A stretch of 40,402 nt of DNA from Acidobacteriota bacterium (GTDB lineage Bacteria; Acidobacteriota; UBA6911; RPQK01; JAJDTT01), in the NCBI GenBank assembly GCA_022827025.1, contig JAJDTT010000218.1, positions 1 through 40,402 on the forward strand. The letters are read 5' to 3'. Position 1 is the first letter of the stretch, and every line of letters starts with the position of its first letter. This document shows positions 8,257 through 16,864 of the stretch, one piece after another. Made by a program: the position numbers and the translations under genes. The notes below the pieces were generated by a model. It was given only the letters and a program-made list of their open reading frames with translations, was not told where the DNA came from and searched no databases.

Positions 8257-8748
8257 ATGCAAAGAACTAACTTTCTTCAATTGCGCTACGGCGCCGGAAA
8301 CGTTATCGAACCTTTTCTCAGCCGGCTATATATAGAAAGGAATCCTAAGACAGTATATTGGGTGTCGCCTTGGCTAACGCATATGAACTTCCGTACCGGG
8401 ACTACAAAGAAGCTCCTGAAGAAGCTGCAACTACACGGGGTCAATCTCGTAATCATTACACGCGAACCGGAGCTGGGTAGTCCACACCAAACATTTATCA
8501 GGGATGCCAAGGAGTTGCCGACCGCTTCGATTTTTTACATGGCTATGCTTCACGCAAAATTCTATCTCGCCGCTACGAGCGAACGGCGTTACGCCCTGCT
8601 TGGCTCGGCCAACATGTATGAATGGTCAAACAGGTCTTACGAGATGGGCGTTGTCATCGAGTCTCGTGGCGAAGGAGAGACCTTGGTGGACAAGCTGGAG
8701 GAACTCGCAATTGAACTTCGGGTTACGAAATACACAACCAAAGCATAG
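8257..8748 (+). CDS. small phospholipase-D-type protein with a single HKD motif
   Basis: 163 residues. One HxK motif is present at LHAKFYL (His99, Lys101), followed by LLGSANMYEW (Asn119), the usual second part of an HKD site, and then SYEMGVVI with the conserved Glu. Phospholipase-D-type enzymes need two HKD sites, so a protein of this size would act as a homodimer, as in Nuc-type and BfiI-type nucleases. In a cassette of DNA-directed ATPases a nuclease role is the natural reading, but this is inference. It has no signal peptide, so it should be cytoplasmic. The gene sits between two AAA-type ATPases; 11 bases separate it from the next one. This is the only nuclease-like catalytic site I can see in the cassette. 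Confidence 0.75.
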   Translation: MQRTNFLQLRYGAGNVIEPFLSRLYIERNPKTVYWVSPWLTHMNFRTGTTKKLLKKLQLHGVNLVIITREPELGSPHQTFIRDAKELPTASIFYMAMLHAKFYLAATSERRYALLGSANMYEWSNRSYEMGVVIESRGEGETLVDKLEELAIELRVTKYTTKA

Positions 8749-8759
8749 AGGACAAAATA

Positions 8760-9938
8760 ATGGTCGCACCACTTAACCAAAGATTCTGTCTGCAAGGTGA
8801 CAGGAAAAATTTTTCGATCAATTTCCGAGTCAATCGAAAGGATCGTGCAGCGTATTTTGGCAAGACAAAAATAAACGACGAAATTGCCGAGTCCATACGC
8901 GAGCGCTACATGATGGGCACTCAGCCGAAGAAATATATTTACGGACAATATGGTGTCGGTAAGACGCATACCTTGTTCAATATAAAGTATAAGCTTGAAG
9001 AAAGCGCCGAGGCAAAGGCGACTACGGACTATCAGGTCAAGTGTTGTTTTATAGATGCGGAGTTTAAGGAAAGAACAAACTATAACTATCTACATGCGCA
9101 AATGATGGAAGCGTTGACGCTGGAAAAGATAAAGGAAGTCATAGACGAATATCTGGCGAGAAACGCAGGACCGGCTCTCGAAGAAAAACTCAGAAACGAC
9201 TTTGGAGACGCGAACATAGCGCGTGCAATTCGAGCTCTAGGATTCGCGGGTGAACCGATCACTTTGTGGAAGTGGTTATGCGGCGGGTCGCTATCCGCAG
9301 CTGAACTCACTTCGTACAATCTGACAAAGAACATGGACACCATATCGGAAATGTATCGGGTACTGGTAGGAATCATGAGGCTCTTTGTAAATAAGGGAAT
9401 CTATTACCTGTTTCTTCTGGATGAAATGGAGGGTCTGATCAACATCCGCAATCGGGACTGCAGAGCATCATTTCACGACGCACTTCGGAAGCTTGCCGAC
9501 GACGACAACGGTGTTGTCGGTTTCATCGTATCTATTTACGCGCTGCAGGAGGATGAGATTCCGGACTTCGTGTTTACGGAGGACATCCAGACACGTCTAA
9601 ACAAAGCTAACATTCACCATCTTGAGTACCTAGCCCATGACGATGACGTGCGGCAATTCCTGAAGGACCTTTTGGCGCTTGTTATTGATGAGACCAAAAG
9701 AAAGGATAAGGAGAGACAAGGGCATATACCGGCCAACTTGGAGTACTACCCCTTGACTGACGAAGCGATAGACGAATTTGTGAACTTGGCAATCGGCGCG
9801 CCGACCGCGAGTCTACCCCGAAACTTCATATCGGCCCTTAACGAGGGAGCGGTCCACGCCGCCCGTCGCGATTCCTATGTCATAGATACGGAAGACCTAA
9901 CTGCAGCGCAGGCGATCTTCACAGAAGATTTGTTTTGA
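8760..9938 (+). CDS. AAA/ORC-like P-loop ATPase 2 of the cassette
   Basis: 392 residues. A complete Walker A motif, GQYGVGKTH, spans residues 62-70, and Walker B is YLFLLDE (216-222), followed by EGLINIRNRD. A sensor-like strand and helical lid follow, with an end rich in acidic residues. The P-loop is followed by the same HTL residues as in the ATPase at 7067. The two differ in that this one keeps the first P-loop glycine. The start is ATG 8760 behind AGAGGA, 11 bases after the phospholipase-D-type gene, so translation is likely coupled. Codon use is notably A+T-rich for this window. Probably a partner of ATPase 1 and of the HerA-like gene that follows 23 bases later. Confidence 0.75.
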   Translation: MVAPLNQRFCLQGDRKNFSINFRVNRKDRAAYFGKTKINDEIAESIRERYMMGTQPKKYIYGQYGVGKTHTLFNIKYKLEESAEAKATTDYQVKCCFIDAEFKERTNYNYLHAQMMEALTLEKIKEVIDEYLARNAGPALEEKLRNDFGDANIARAIRALGFAGEPITLWKWLCGGSLSAAELTSYNLTKNMDTISEMYRVLVGIMRLFVNKGIYYLFLLDEMEGLINIRNRDCRASFHDALRKLADDDNGVVGFIVSIYALQEDEIPDFVFTEDIQTRLNKANIHHLEYLAHDDDVRQFLKDLLALVIDETKRKDKERQGHIPANLEYYPLTDEAIDEFVNLAIGAPTASLPRNFISALNEGAVHAARRDSYVIDTEDLTAAQAIFTEDLF

Positions 9939-9961
9939 GTGATCATTGACGGGAGGACTTG

Positions 9962-11356
9962 ATGCTTCGTTATAGAGTGTTGCCTAGGCTCCGGGACGAA
10001 GACGGGGTGATCTGTCTGGGGTGCGATCGAGCGAGCATGAACGGGACCACTCATGTCAACCTCGGAAGATTGAGCGAACAAGGTCCACGCTCGAAAGTAG
10101 TCTTGGGGTTCGCGCGCGAACTCGTAACCGGCATCTTCGGGCAACGTGGGTCTGGGAAATCATACACTCTTGGCACAATCATTGAAGCCTTAGCCACAAA
10201 GGACGTCGGGGCCAACATAGGTATTAATGCCAACGATCGTGCCGTTCTGTTGCTGGATACGCTTAATATCTACCCGTACACGGCCGTTCCAGTATCACAA
10301 ATTCCCGATGAGGCAACGCGCAAAACGTTATCCGCGAAAATTGCGAGTTTCAGGCTCAAGGAAACAGATATCGCAGTCAGAACATACTATCCGGAGGGGC
10401 ATCGTCAACAATTTTATACCTCGAGATACCAACCCTTTGCATTGAACACTTCGCTCATTCGGCCCGAAGATTACGCGCATATATTCGAGATCGATCTCTT
10501 CAAAGATCCGACCGGACACCTCTTGCTGGCTGCATACGACGCGGTAAAAAATACTGGATACAATTTCAATTCCGCAACTCGTGCAGGAAAGGACGAAGCG
10601 GGTCTTTCGGAACTGATCGAATATCTTTCCGATGAAACGAATACTACCGGGAGTTTTGAACGCACGACTGTAAGAGCTCTTCGGAGCCGTCTTCAGATTC
10701 TGGCCCATGATGAACTATTTTCATCGAGGCCAACCTCGCTGTCGTCAATTATTAGGCCCGGCGAGGTAACAATTCTCTTGCTGGGGCAGCTAGCCGGTCC
10801 AATGCGCAGCCTCACGGCTGCCATCCTTGTCAGACAGTTATTCAATTTGAGATCCACCGCTTCGGAAGCAAACAAAATCCTTCGGTTAGACAGCACGATC
10901 TCGCAAGACGAACGTGCTGCAGCGCTTAACACAATAGAAACATCTCCACCCCGCACGCTGTTGTGCATTGACGAAGCGCAGGGATATGCCCCGCCCTCGA
11001 AGGCCAATCCGTGTACATCTATACTGATCCAATATGTGAAGGAAGGCAGGAACCATGGCCTGTCGCTGATGATCACCTCACAGCAACCGGGCGCTATTCA
11101 TCCGGAGATTTTATCGCAGGTCGATTGCGTCGTGGCCCATCGTCTAACCGTTCAATCGGATATTCATGCGGTTTTGCGTAATGCTAAAGGCCGGTCCCCT
11201 GAGAGGATGTCTAGCGGTTCGCAAAAGCTAACACTTCATGACATGCTTCGAGAACTCGCACAGGGGCAAGTATATATCAGCCACGGTGACACAACACGAG
11301 CTTTCATATCCGAGATTCGACCGAGAGTGACAGCTCACGGTGGAATAGAAGGGTAG
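9962..11356 (+). CDS. HerA/FtsK-like DNA translocase ATPase
   Basis: 464 residues of the HerA-type hexameric helicase/translocase family. Walker A is GQRGSGKS (residues 60-67), Walker B is TLLCIDEAQ (333-341), the sensor-like strand is MITSQQP (371-377), and HRLTVQSD near residue 393 is followed by an Arg-rich tail. A HAS-barrel-like N-terminal region precedes the P-loop. Such enzymes pump double-stranded DNA and usually work with a nuclease; here the candidate partner is the phospholipase-D-type protein. ATG 9962 is preferred to the adjacent TTG at 9959 because the GGGAGGA binding site at 9951-9957 is better spaced from it. The downstream gene starts five bases after the stop. HerA-like ATPases recur in known defence systems. 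Confidence 0.85.
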   Translation: MLRYRVLPRLRDEDGVICLGCDRASMNGTTHVNLGRLSEQGPRSKVVLGFARELVTGIFGQRGSGKSYTLGTIIEALATKDVGANIGINANDRAVLLLDTLNIYPYTAVPVSQIPDEATRKTLSAKIASFRLKETDIAVRTYYPEGHRQQFYTSRYQPFALNTSLIRPEDYAHIFEIDLFKDPTGHLLLAAYDAVKNTGYNFNSATRAGKDEAGLSELIEYLSDETNTTGSFERTTVRALRSRLQILAHDELFSSRPTSLSSIIRPGEVTILLLGQLAGPMRSLTAAILVRQLFNLRSTASEANKILRLDSTISQDERAAALNTIETSPPRTLLCIDEAQGYAPPSKANPCTSILIQYVKEGRNHGLSLMITSQQPGAIHPEILSQVDCVVAHRLTVQSDIHAVLRNAKGRSPERMSSGSQKLTLHDMLRELAQGQVYISHGDTTRAFISEIRPRVTAHGGIEG

Positions 11357-11360
11357 TGAT

Positions 11361-12554
11361 TTGAGAGTCGCCCTCACATTCCGTCTGTACATGATGCGGT
11401 ACGGGATTGCTCTTCTTGCGTCGTCGTTCGCGAGTCACCGACGACCTGCGTTCTCGGAAGACATTTCTCAAAAAGTGTCGGCCTTCTTGCAAGACAGACG
11501 GGAGGTTCCGAAATACAGTTTGGAGTCGTTCAGAGAATACGTGTTTACCAAGCCTGGCTCACGGCGGTACACGTCGCTTCGACGGAAGTTGAGAAAAGGA
11601 CACCCATTCAGGGTTGAGCGCCAGGACTTGTTGCTGTCGGATTCGAGGTTGCCGTCCTCCGTAGGAGCATTAACACGAGACTATTTCGATGATGCACTAA
11701 CCCTCGCGCATTCGCTGAAACTCGTAAAGAAAGATCACAATCTCCTGCTCGCGCGGGGACGCCTGAGTTTGTCCACCGGCTGGCTCTCGGACGATCCCTT
11801 CCACCTTCGTTTCCTTGACTCGCTCTATCTTGGACTCTGGCTTCTAGACATTGATTGTGACTGGCTTTGGGCATTTCTTGTGCAACTTCCCTCCAATCCA
11901 GAGTTTGAGATTACAGTAGAGAATCGTGTCGAACTTTTGCTGAAGAGTTGGAAACATATTTTATCCGCGCGGCAGCTTCGGTCCGGCCACCCAAAAAATG
12001 CCAAGGTTCGTACTAGGCTTAACGATCTTGTTAAGATTACTGAGCGCAATGTCCGCTACAAGTTAAATCTCGGACAACCATGGTCGTGGTTTCTTATTCC
12101 TCGCCTCGAACTCTTAGTGGATGCCGGAGTCCTGCGAAAGAGGGAACGGCACGGCCTCAGAGGATACAGCCTGACTCACACGGGTCGCAAAATGCGCTCC
12201 GTTTGCGACCCGAACAAGAGTGGGGCCGATCTCATCCGTTGCTATTTTCGGTGTCGCGATATGGAGCGTCGTCCGTTCACGGATAGTATCGAATGGGAAT
12301 CCATTGGAAAGAAATTAAGAGTCGCCGCTCCGGAACTCAGAACATCGGTTGGCTATTTCCCAATTTTCGAAACCGCCTCCGCGCTATGTGTATCGCAGTT
12401 CGTGGACCCGGGGCGCTCTGGTGGACCAATTTGGGAGATCGAAAGCGTCAAGAAAAAATTGTGGGAGGAATCTCAATCGTCTTCGCCGAGGGTAAGGCTT
12501 GCCATCAACCGGTACGGGCAAATTTATGCCTTCAAGTTGGAGGAAGGCAGTTGA
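11361..12554 (+). CDS. uncharacterised protein with a probable winged-helix segment, last gene of the cassette
   Basis: 397 residues that I do not recognise as a family. The N-terminal part is basic (RRYTSLRRKLRKG region). Around residues 250-285 a segment reading PRLELLVDAGVLRKRER followed by GYSLTHTGRKM looks like the recognition helix and wing of a winged helix-turn-helix. Trp-rich stretches occur in the middle. No nuclease or NTPase motif is visible. The TTG start at 11361 lies five bases after the HerA stop and behind GAAGGG; an ATG at 11391 is a possible alternative. Tight linkage to the HerA-like gene argues that it is a DNA-binding or specificity subunit of the same machine. It ends convergent to the Ssp genes, 83 bases away. 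Confidence 0.6.
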   Translation: MRVALTFRLYMMRYGIALLASSFASHRRPAFSEDISQKVSAFLQDRREVPKYSLESFREYVFTKPGSRRYTSLRRKLRKGHPFRVERQDLLLSDSRLPSSVGALTRDYFDDALTLAHSLKLVKKDHNLLLARGRLSLSTGWLSDDPFHLRFLDSLYLGLWLLDIDCDWLWAFLVQLPSNPEFEITVENRVELLLKSWKHILSARQLRSGHPKNAKVRTRLNDLVKITERNVRYKLNLGQPWSWFLIPRLELLVDAGVLRKRERHGLRGYSLTHTGRKMRSVCDPNKSGADLIRCYFRCRDMERRPFTDSIEWESIGKKLRVAAPELRTSVGYFPIFETASALCVSQFVDPGRSGGPIWEIESVKKKLWEESQSSSPRVRLAINRYGQIYAFKLEEGS

Positions 12555-12637
12555 AACGGCCAGAGGGTCTGTTACACGAACGGAGTGAAGAGACAAAAAT
12601 CCTGATTCTGACGTGACGGTCAGCTTCGTCCGAGCCG

Positions 12638-13474
12638 TTACTTGTGACACGCGAGACAGACCTTCGACTGTCCATAGAGATCGTCAATGTCGAGAGGTCC
12701 GCTGTTCGGCCGTAGCGGGTTGGGCTGAACCTTGGATCGCATCCGAGCTAGTCGCTCTCTGTATTCATCTCTGATCTGCTTGATGCGCTCGGGTCGCTCG
12801 AGCTCGTCCAAGGATTCACCCTGGCTCCAGGTGAAGGGCGACCCATGTTCGACCGCATTCTTTTCATAAGCCTTCGCCTCTTCGAAGGCTTCCGGGTGGT
12901 GCTCCTTGAGCCTCACCCACTCGATCTTCTGCTGGAAAAAACAAAAGGTGCAGCCGCTACGGGTTCGCCACGAGTAATATCTGGGCAGGCCAAGCCCGGC
13001 CCCGTCCAGAATTTCAAGGACTCCAGACTTGTCGATCCCTGCTTCCTTGAATGGAAGCTTAACGATTAGGCCATCGTGCTTGGATGAGTACCCTTTCCGG
13101 TACTCTTCGTCGCTACGGATCGCAACGTAGCTATAGATCGTGGTGCCTTTTGCCAGCAGCGGGCGCAGCCAGTGCTCGAATGGCCGAAGCTTGAGCTGCC
13201 GCGTGCACCAGCGGGTCTGTGGCGAAGGAAGGAAGTCGTTGTACTGCTTCAGCCAAAAGTCGAAATCCCGATCGGGGTTTAGCCTGAGAATAGGCTGCCC
13301 GAGAAACCCCTCCAGTCGCCCGAGGTACTCGTAAACCTCAGGTAGCTCTTTGCCAGTGTCGGTAAAGTAATACTCGATCTCAAGTTCGGAATGGTGCTGT
13401 CGCATATAGACGGCAAGCGCCGCACTGTCCCGACCTCCGGAGAGACCAAGAACATGTTTCACAGAACAGGTCAT
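12638..13474 (-). CDS. sspD: SspD-like PAPS-reductase-fold ATP pyrophosphatase (DNA phosphorothioation)
   Basis: 278 residues of the PAPS reductase/ATP pyrophosphatase fold. The PP-loop SGGRDS lies at residues 12-17, and TDTGKELPEVYEYL follows as in this family. Cys pairs that could hold an Fe-S cluster or sulfur are seen at WCTRQLK, CTFC and the terminal CLAC. In SspABCD-type systems this enzyme activates DNA for sulfur insertion. ATG 13474 is preferred over the TTG at 13477; an AGGAAGAG binding site lies upstream. It is the last gene of a minus-strand operon after sspC, with 21 bases between. The C-terminal CxxC close to the end is a feature worth noting. DndC is a related alternative, but the DUF4007 neighbour favours the Ssp type. 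Confidence 0.8.
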   Translation of the reverse strand: MTCSVKHVLGLSGGRDSAALAVYMRQHHSELEIEYYFTDTGKELPEVYEYLGRLEGFLGQPILRLNPDRDFDFWLKQYNDFLPSPQTRWCTRQLKLRPFEHWLRPLLAKGTTIYSYVAIRSDEEYRKGYSSKHDGLIVKLPFKEAGIDKSGVLEILDGAGLGLPRYYSWRTRSGCTFCFFQQKIEWVRLKEHHPEAFEEAKAYEKNAVEHGSPFTWSQGESLDELERPERIKQIRDEYRERLARMRSKVQPNPLRPNSGPLDIDDLYGQSKVCLACHK

Positions 13475-13495
13475 CAAGAAGCAGCTCTTCTCTTC

Positions 13496-16400
13496 CTATT
13501 TCATTTCTGCAGACGGTGAATCTTGCATGTAGCGCGCACTGAGTTCCGCCAAGGCCGCCAGAATGATGCTGGGCCGGATAGTGTCGGCTTTCTCCAATGT
13601 GGCAGCGACACGCTCGATGAGATAGTTGACAGCTGGTCGGTCAGATTCGGCGATGTCGAATTCCTCCAGCATTGGTGTTGGCCTACCATTCATCCCAACC
13701 ACAACAGCCATAGCCTGCCGTTTCTCTGAACGCCCTTTTACGCGCGCATACGTCTCGACCCGCAGAAACTTCTGCGCCATGTCAGCTAGCTCTATTGCAG
13801 CCTTATCGATATCTGGATCGACCCAGTCGCGCGGTGGCTTGCTTGCAGCTAGGCTGGCGATACCCTCGAAGCTATCGTTGCCAGCGTCGAATTGGGAAAG
13901 CCTTCCGACAAAGGCGTTCAGCCGGAAGTCACCGGCAAGCTGCCTTATATTGTCGGCGCGATCGCGTAATTCCGCAATCGACTGCGGTGAGATGTTCGGG
14001 ACCTTTAACTCGGCAAGCATTAGCTCCCGTAACCGCTGGAGCATTTCAGGATACGCCTGTATCAATTCCTTAAGGCCAGCGCGCACGCTTACGATCACAC
14101 GGCGGAGGTCTTCCTCTCTGCCAAGAACAACATTCTCTCCCAAAGTTGCCGGAATATCGTCGAACAGGAACTTGTTAGGATCATGGGCACGCTTGAAGAC
14201 CTCGCGGATATGCACGGCATTGGTCGACAAGCGCATCGTTCTTTTTGTCCATTGTGGGAGCTGATCGTAGATCGAAACAAGCCCGCACGCCACGTCGATG
14301 GGCTCTAGATGAGCGAGTTTGTTGTTCCTGTCGAACTCGCATACGATTTGCGCCATATCAGACAGGAGGCGGCGGGACACATCGGTTAGATCCATCCATC
14401 GTAACTGGATCGTGGTGGCATCCTTTGCAAGGTAATCCACATCGACATCGTCGAACTTCGCCCTAAATACCCCCTCACGATAGACGGCGAGATTGTCGCG
14501 TTGCGACAGCACAAACGCTACAGCCAGCAATGGCATCAGCCCATCCTTTACTCCAAACGGCGCCTTGCGCCATATTTGGAACAATTCGGAAACAGCGATC
14601 GTGCGGCTACCATGTTGCTTCAAATACGCGTATGCGGTCTCCCACATGGCGGTCAGTCGGCACGGATCGTAACCACTCGCTGTAGGCGAAACGAACCGCC
14701 AGCGATTGGCAACCTCCGCATAGAGGCCGGTCGATTCCAATAACGAGGCAAACAGGCCGCCTTCGGCCGGAAAACCCTTGATCCCCAGCCGCGGTGCCCC
14801 TTCGTTCAAGACCATTTTCCGCAGCAGGATGTTCTGTGCGGCTATAGCGTTGCTCGAAGGCTTCTGGCGGTTTAACAACTCATTATGCAAACGCGGGCAC
14901 GCGCAGAAACGATGATCGGCCAACTCGGATGCGATGCAGTTTAGATCCGCTTGACGCAATCGCTTAGGATGGTGATTCTTCCGGAACCACAGAGCATTGT
15001 CAAACGCTTTCTGTAGTTCGGTTTCCAGCAGCGCCTGTAATGCCGCTAGCCGGGAACAGACTTCACGGCGGGCAACTGCATCCCCGGCCAATTCGGGATG
15101 ACCATTGCGCACGCTGTCGAGGGCGAACATTTCGCGCGCCAACGGTACGACTGCCCATGACCTCTTGGAAATGCCGACCACGACATCCCAATCGCCGCTG
15201 CGACCCGCCGCCTTGCGGCAAGCATTCTCTGCAAGTTCCTGGCTTTCGCCCTCAGTCGGGATCCCCAGCAAGAACTGACCGATCTCATCGTGCTCCGGCC
15301 TAAAATCTGCCGCAAAGGCGTCCAACTCACTTACTGGAATGATATTCACGTCAAACCATCGGAGCGCACCGGTCACGTGCAAGTGGCGCTTGGCGAGAAT
15401 CGGCTGTAGGCCAGCTAGAGTCTTGAGAGCTGTGAAATCTATTTCGTCGATATCCTCTAGTGCCGCACGAACAGCGCGATCGATGTCGAAATCGCTCCCA
15501 GCAAAGATCGCGTGAGCATTGAGATATTTCTTAAAGATCGTAAAGGACCCGCCATCAAGCTGGCAAAGTGCCTTCTGGAAACGCTTTGCTGATGTGTCAG
15601 GGAAACAGCTTTGCAGCAGATCAGAATTAGCGACCAGACCGGATCGTTCCTTGAAAAGATCAATCACCGCGATTGTCTTGAGCAGGTCGATGTGAAGCGC
15701 ATCGCTGCCGGTGACTTCGCAGCGTTCTAGCGCTTCGGCGGCCACCGCCCAGCGGTGCCCGTCCGGAGAAGCCAGAATGGAAGGCTCTAGATTGGCGTGC
15801 AAATAATCCCAAAGTCGGTCCGGACCATATAGCGAACCATCGTCAGTGTGTTTCAGGAAGTCTTGGAAACCTCGCGGCTCTGATGAATTGAGAAAACCGA
15901 AAATGCTGCGCTGGTTCTGTCCAAATCGGCGCCGTGATATTGGCCCCAACAGACAGGCAACGACAGGATGCAACGGCCAGCATGCTTCCAGCATGGACGC
16001 TAGGCGCGCCGCTTCGCCTGTACGGTCGCGGTGCACGATACGGGCAACCTTAGTCGCTAGCGCACGATGTTGCTTGGGGCCGGGGGCGCTCTCGATCGCG
16101 CGGGATATCAGTTCGATCTGTTCCTCACCGGACGTATTTACGGCAAGATCGATGAAGCGCCCCTGAATCTTCGTCCATTCGTCGCGCGTTTCGTGAGACA
16201 GACGATGCGCGTACTGCTCGAACGCCTGATGCAGCACACCGATGATTAGTAAACGTCCGTTACTACGAGAAGCTGCTTCGGCAATCTGCTGGAGTACATA
16301 AATGTCGGACCCATCCTGTGCGGCAGCTTCCAAAAACTTTCCCATCTCGTCGATTAGCAGAATCAGACCCCCATAAGTCTTAGGCTCTTCGGCTGCAGTG

Positions 16401-16864
16401 GTTAGCGCCGCGATCAGGTTGGTTTCCGTCCAGCCGCCGCGCGGAAGGCGTCGAAGCAGCGCGGCCTTCCGCACCGCCTCGCCCATGACGACGATGGGGT
16501 CCTCCCGTCTACCGACGACCGGGACGATGCGCCATCCCTTTGAACCTGCCGGCAAAGCCTCTCGAAGCGCATTGGTCGGCTCACGGCCAAGCAGCCTCGC
16601 TGCCTGTTTCTGTAGTCCAGCGCTGCCGTTCAACAGTGCAGCCAACACGACAACAAGGCTGGATTTGCCGCTACCGTAGGGTCCAGTCCAAGTGAACGCG
16701 CCTTGCCGATTTTCGGAGACATGTTGCGCCATTGTGACAAGAACATCAACGGAGGATTGCGGGCACACAAATCCCTCAAGGGCGGTCCCTTCGCCAAGAT
16801 CGGTGTCGATACGTATTGACCGCTGGAAACGTCGGGCAACGCTGACGTGCTCACTTAATGCCAT
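13496..16864 (-). CDS. sspC: SspC-like large P-loop ATPase of the phosphorothioation module
   Basis: 1122 residues. Walker A is GPYGSGKSS (61-69), preceded by FTWT. Walker B is LILLIDEMGK (167-176). The remaining ~900 residues are mostly helical, with no nuclease or methylase motif that I can see. The ATPase in SspBCD complexes is of this kind: a large helical protein with one N-terminal P-loop domain, whose ATP hydrolysis is needed for strand-specific sulfur modification. The start ATG 16864 overlaps the last ten bases of sspB, so the two are translationally coupled. The assignment rests on the P-loop plus position between DUF4007 and PAPS-reductase-fold genes rather than on sequence detail. 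Confidence 0.75.
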   Translation of the reverse strand: MALSEHVSVARRFQRSIRIDTDLGEGTALEGFVCPQSSVDVLVTMAQHVSENRQGAFTWTGPYGSGKSSLVVVLAALLNGSAGLQKQAARLLGREPTNALREALPAGSKGWRIVPVVGRREDPIVVMGEAVRKAALLRRLPRGGWTETNLIAALTTAAEEPKTYGGLILLIDEMGKFLEAAAQDGSDIYVLQQIAEAASRSNGRLLIIGVLHQAFEQYAHRLSHETRDEWTKIQGRFIDLAVNTSGEEQIELISRAIESAPGPKQHRALATKVARIVHRDRTGEAARLASMLEACWPLHPVVACLLGPISRRRFGQNQRSIFGFLNSSEPRGFQDFLKHTDDGSLYGPDRLWDYLHANLEPSILASPDGHRWAVAAEALERCEVTGSDALHIDLLKTIAVIDLFKERSGLVANSDLLQSCFPDTSAKRFQKALCQLDGGSFTIFKKYLNAHAIFAGSDFDIDRAVRAALEDIDEIDFTALKTLAGLQPILAKRHLHVTGALRWFDVNIIPVSELDAFAADFRPEHDEIGQFLLGIPTEGESQELAENACRKAAGRSGDWDVVVGISKRSWAVVPLAREMFALDSVRNGHPELAGDAVARREVCSRLAALQALLETELQKAFDNALWFRKNHHPKRLRQADLNCIASELADHRFCACPRLHNELLNRQKPSSNAIAAQNILLRKMVLNEGAPRLGIKGFPAEGGLFASLLESTGLYAEVANRWRFVSPTASGYDPCRLTAMWETAYAYLKQHGSRTIAVSELFQIWRKAPFGVKDGLMPLLAVAFVLSQRDNLAVYREGVFRAKFDDVDVDYLAKDATTIQLRWMDLTDVSRRLLSDMAQIVCEFDRNNKLAHLEPIDVACGLVSIYDQLPQWTKRTMRLSTNAVHIREVFKRAHDPNKFLFDDIPATLGENVVLGREEDLRRVIVSVRAGLKELIQAYPEMLQRLRELMLAELKVPNISPQSIAELRDRADNIRQLAGDFRLNAFVGRLSQFDAGNDSFEGIASLAASKPPRDWVDPDIDKAAIELADMAQKFLRVETYARVKGRSEKRQAMAVVVGMNGRPTPMLEEFDIAESDRPAVNYLIERVAATLEKADTIRPSIILAALAELSARYMQDSPSAEMK

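Noticed and set aside
12608-12623. CTGAC/GTCAG hairpin between the convergent cassette and sspD as a bidirectional terminator
   Set aside because: Only a 5-bp stem with no T-run on either side; too weak to annotate.
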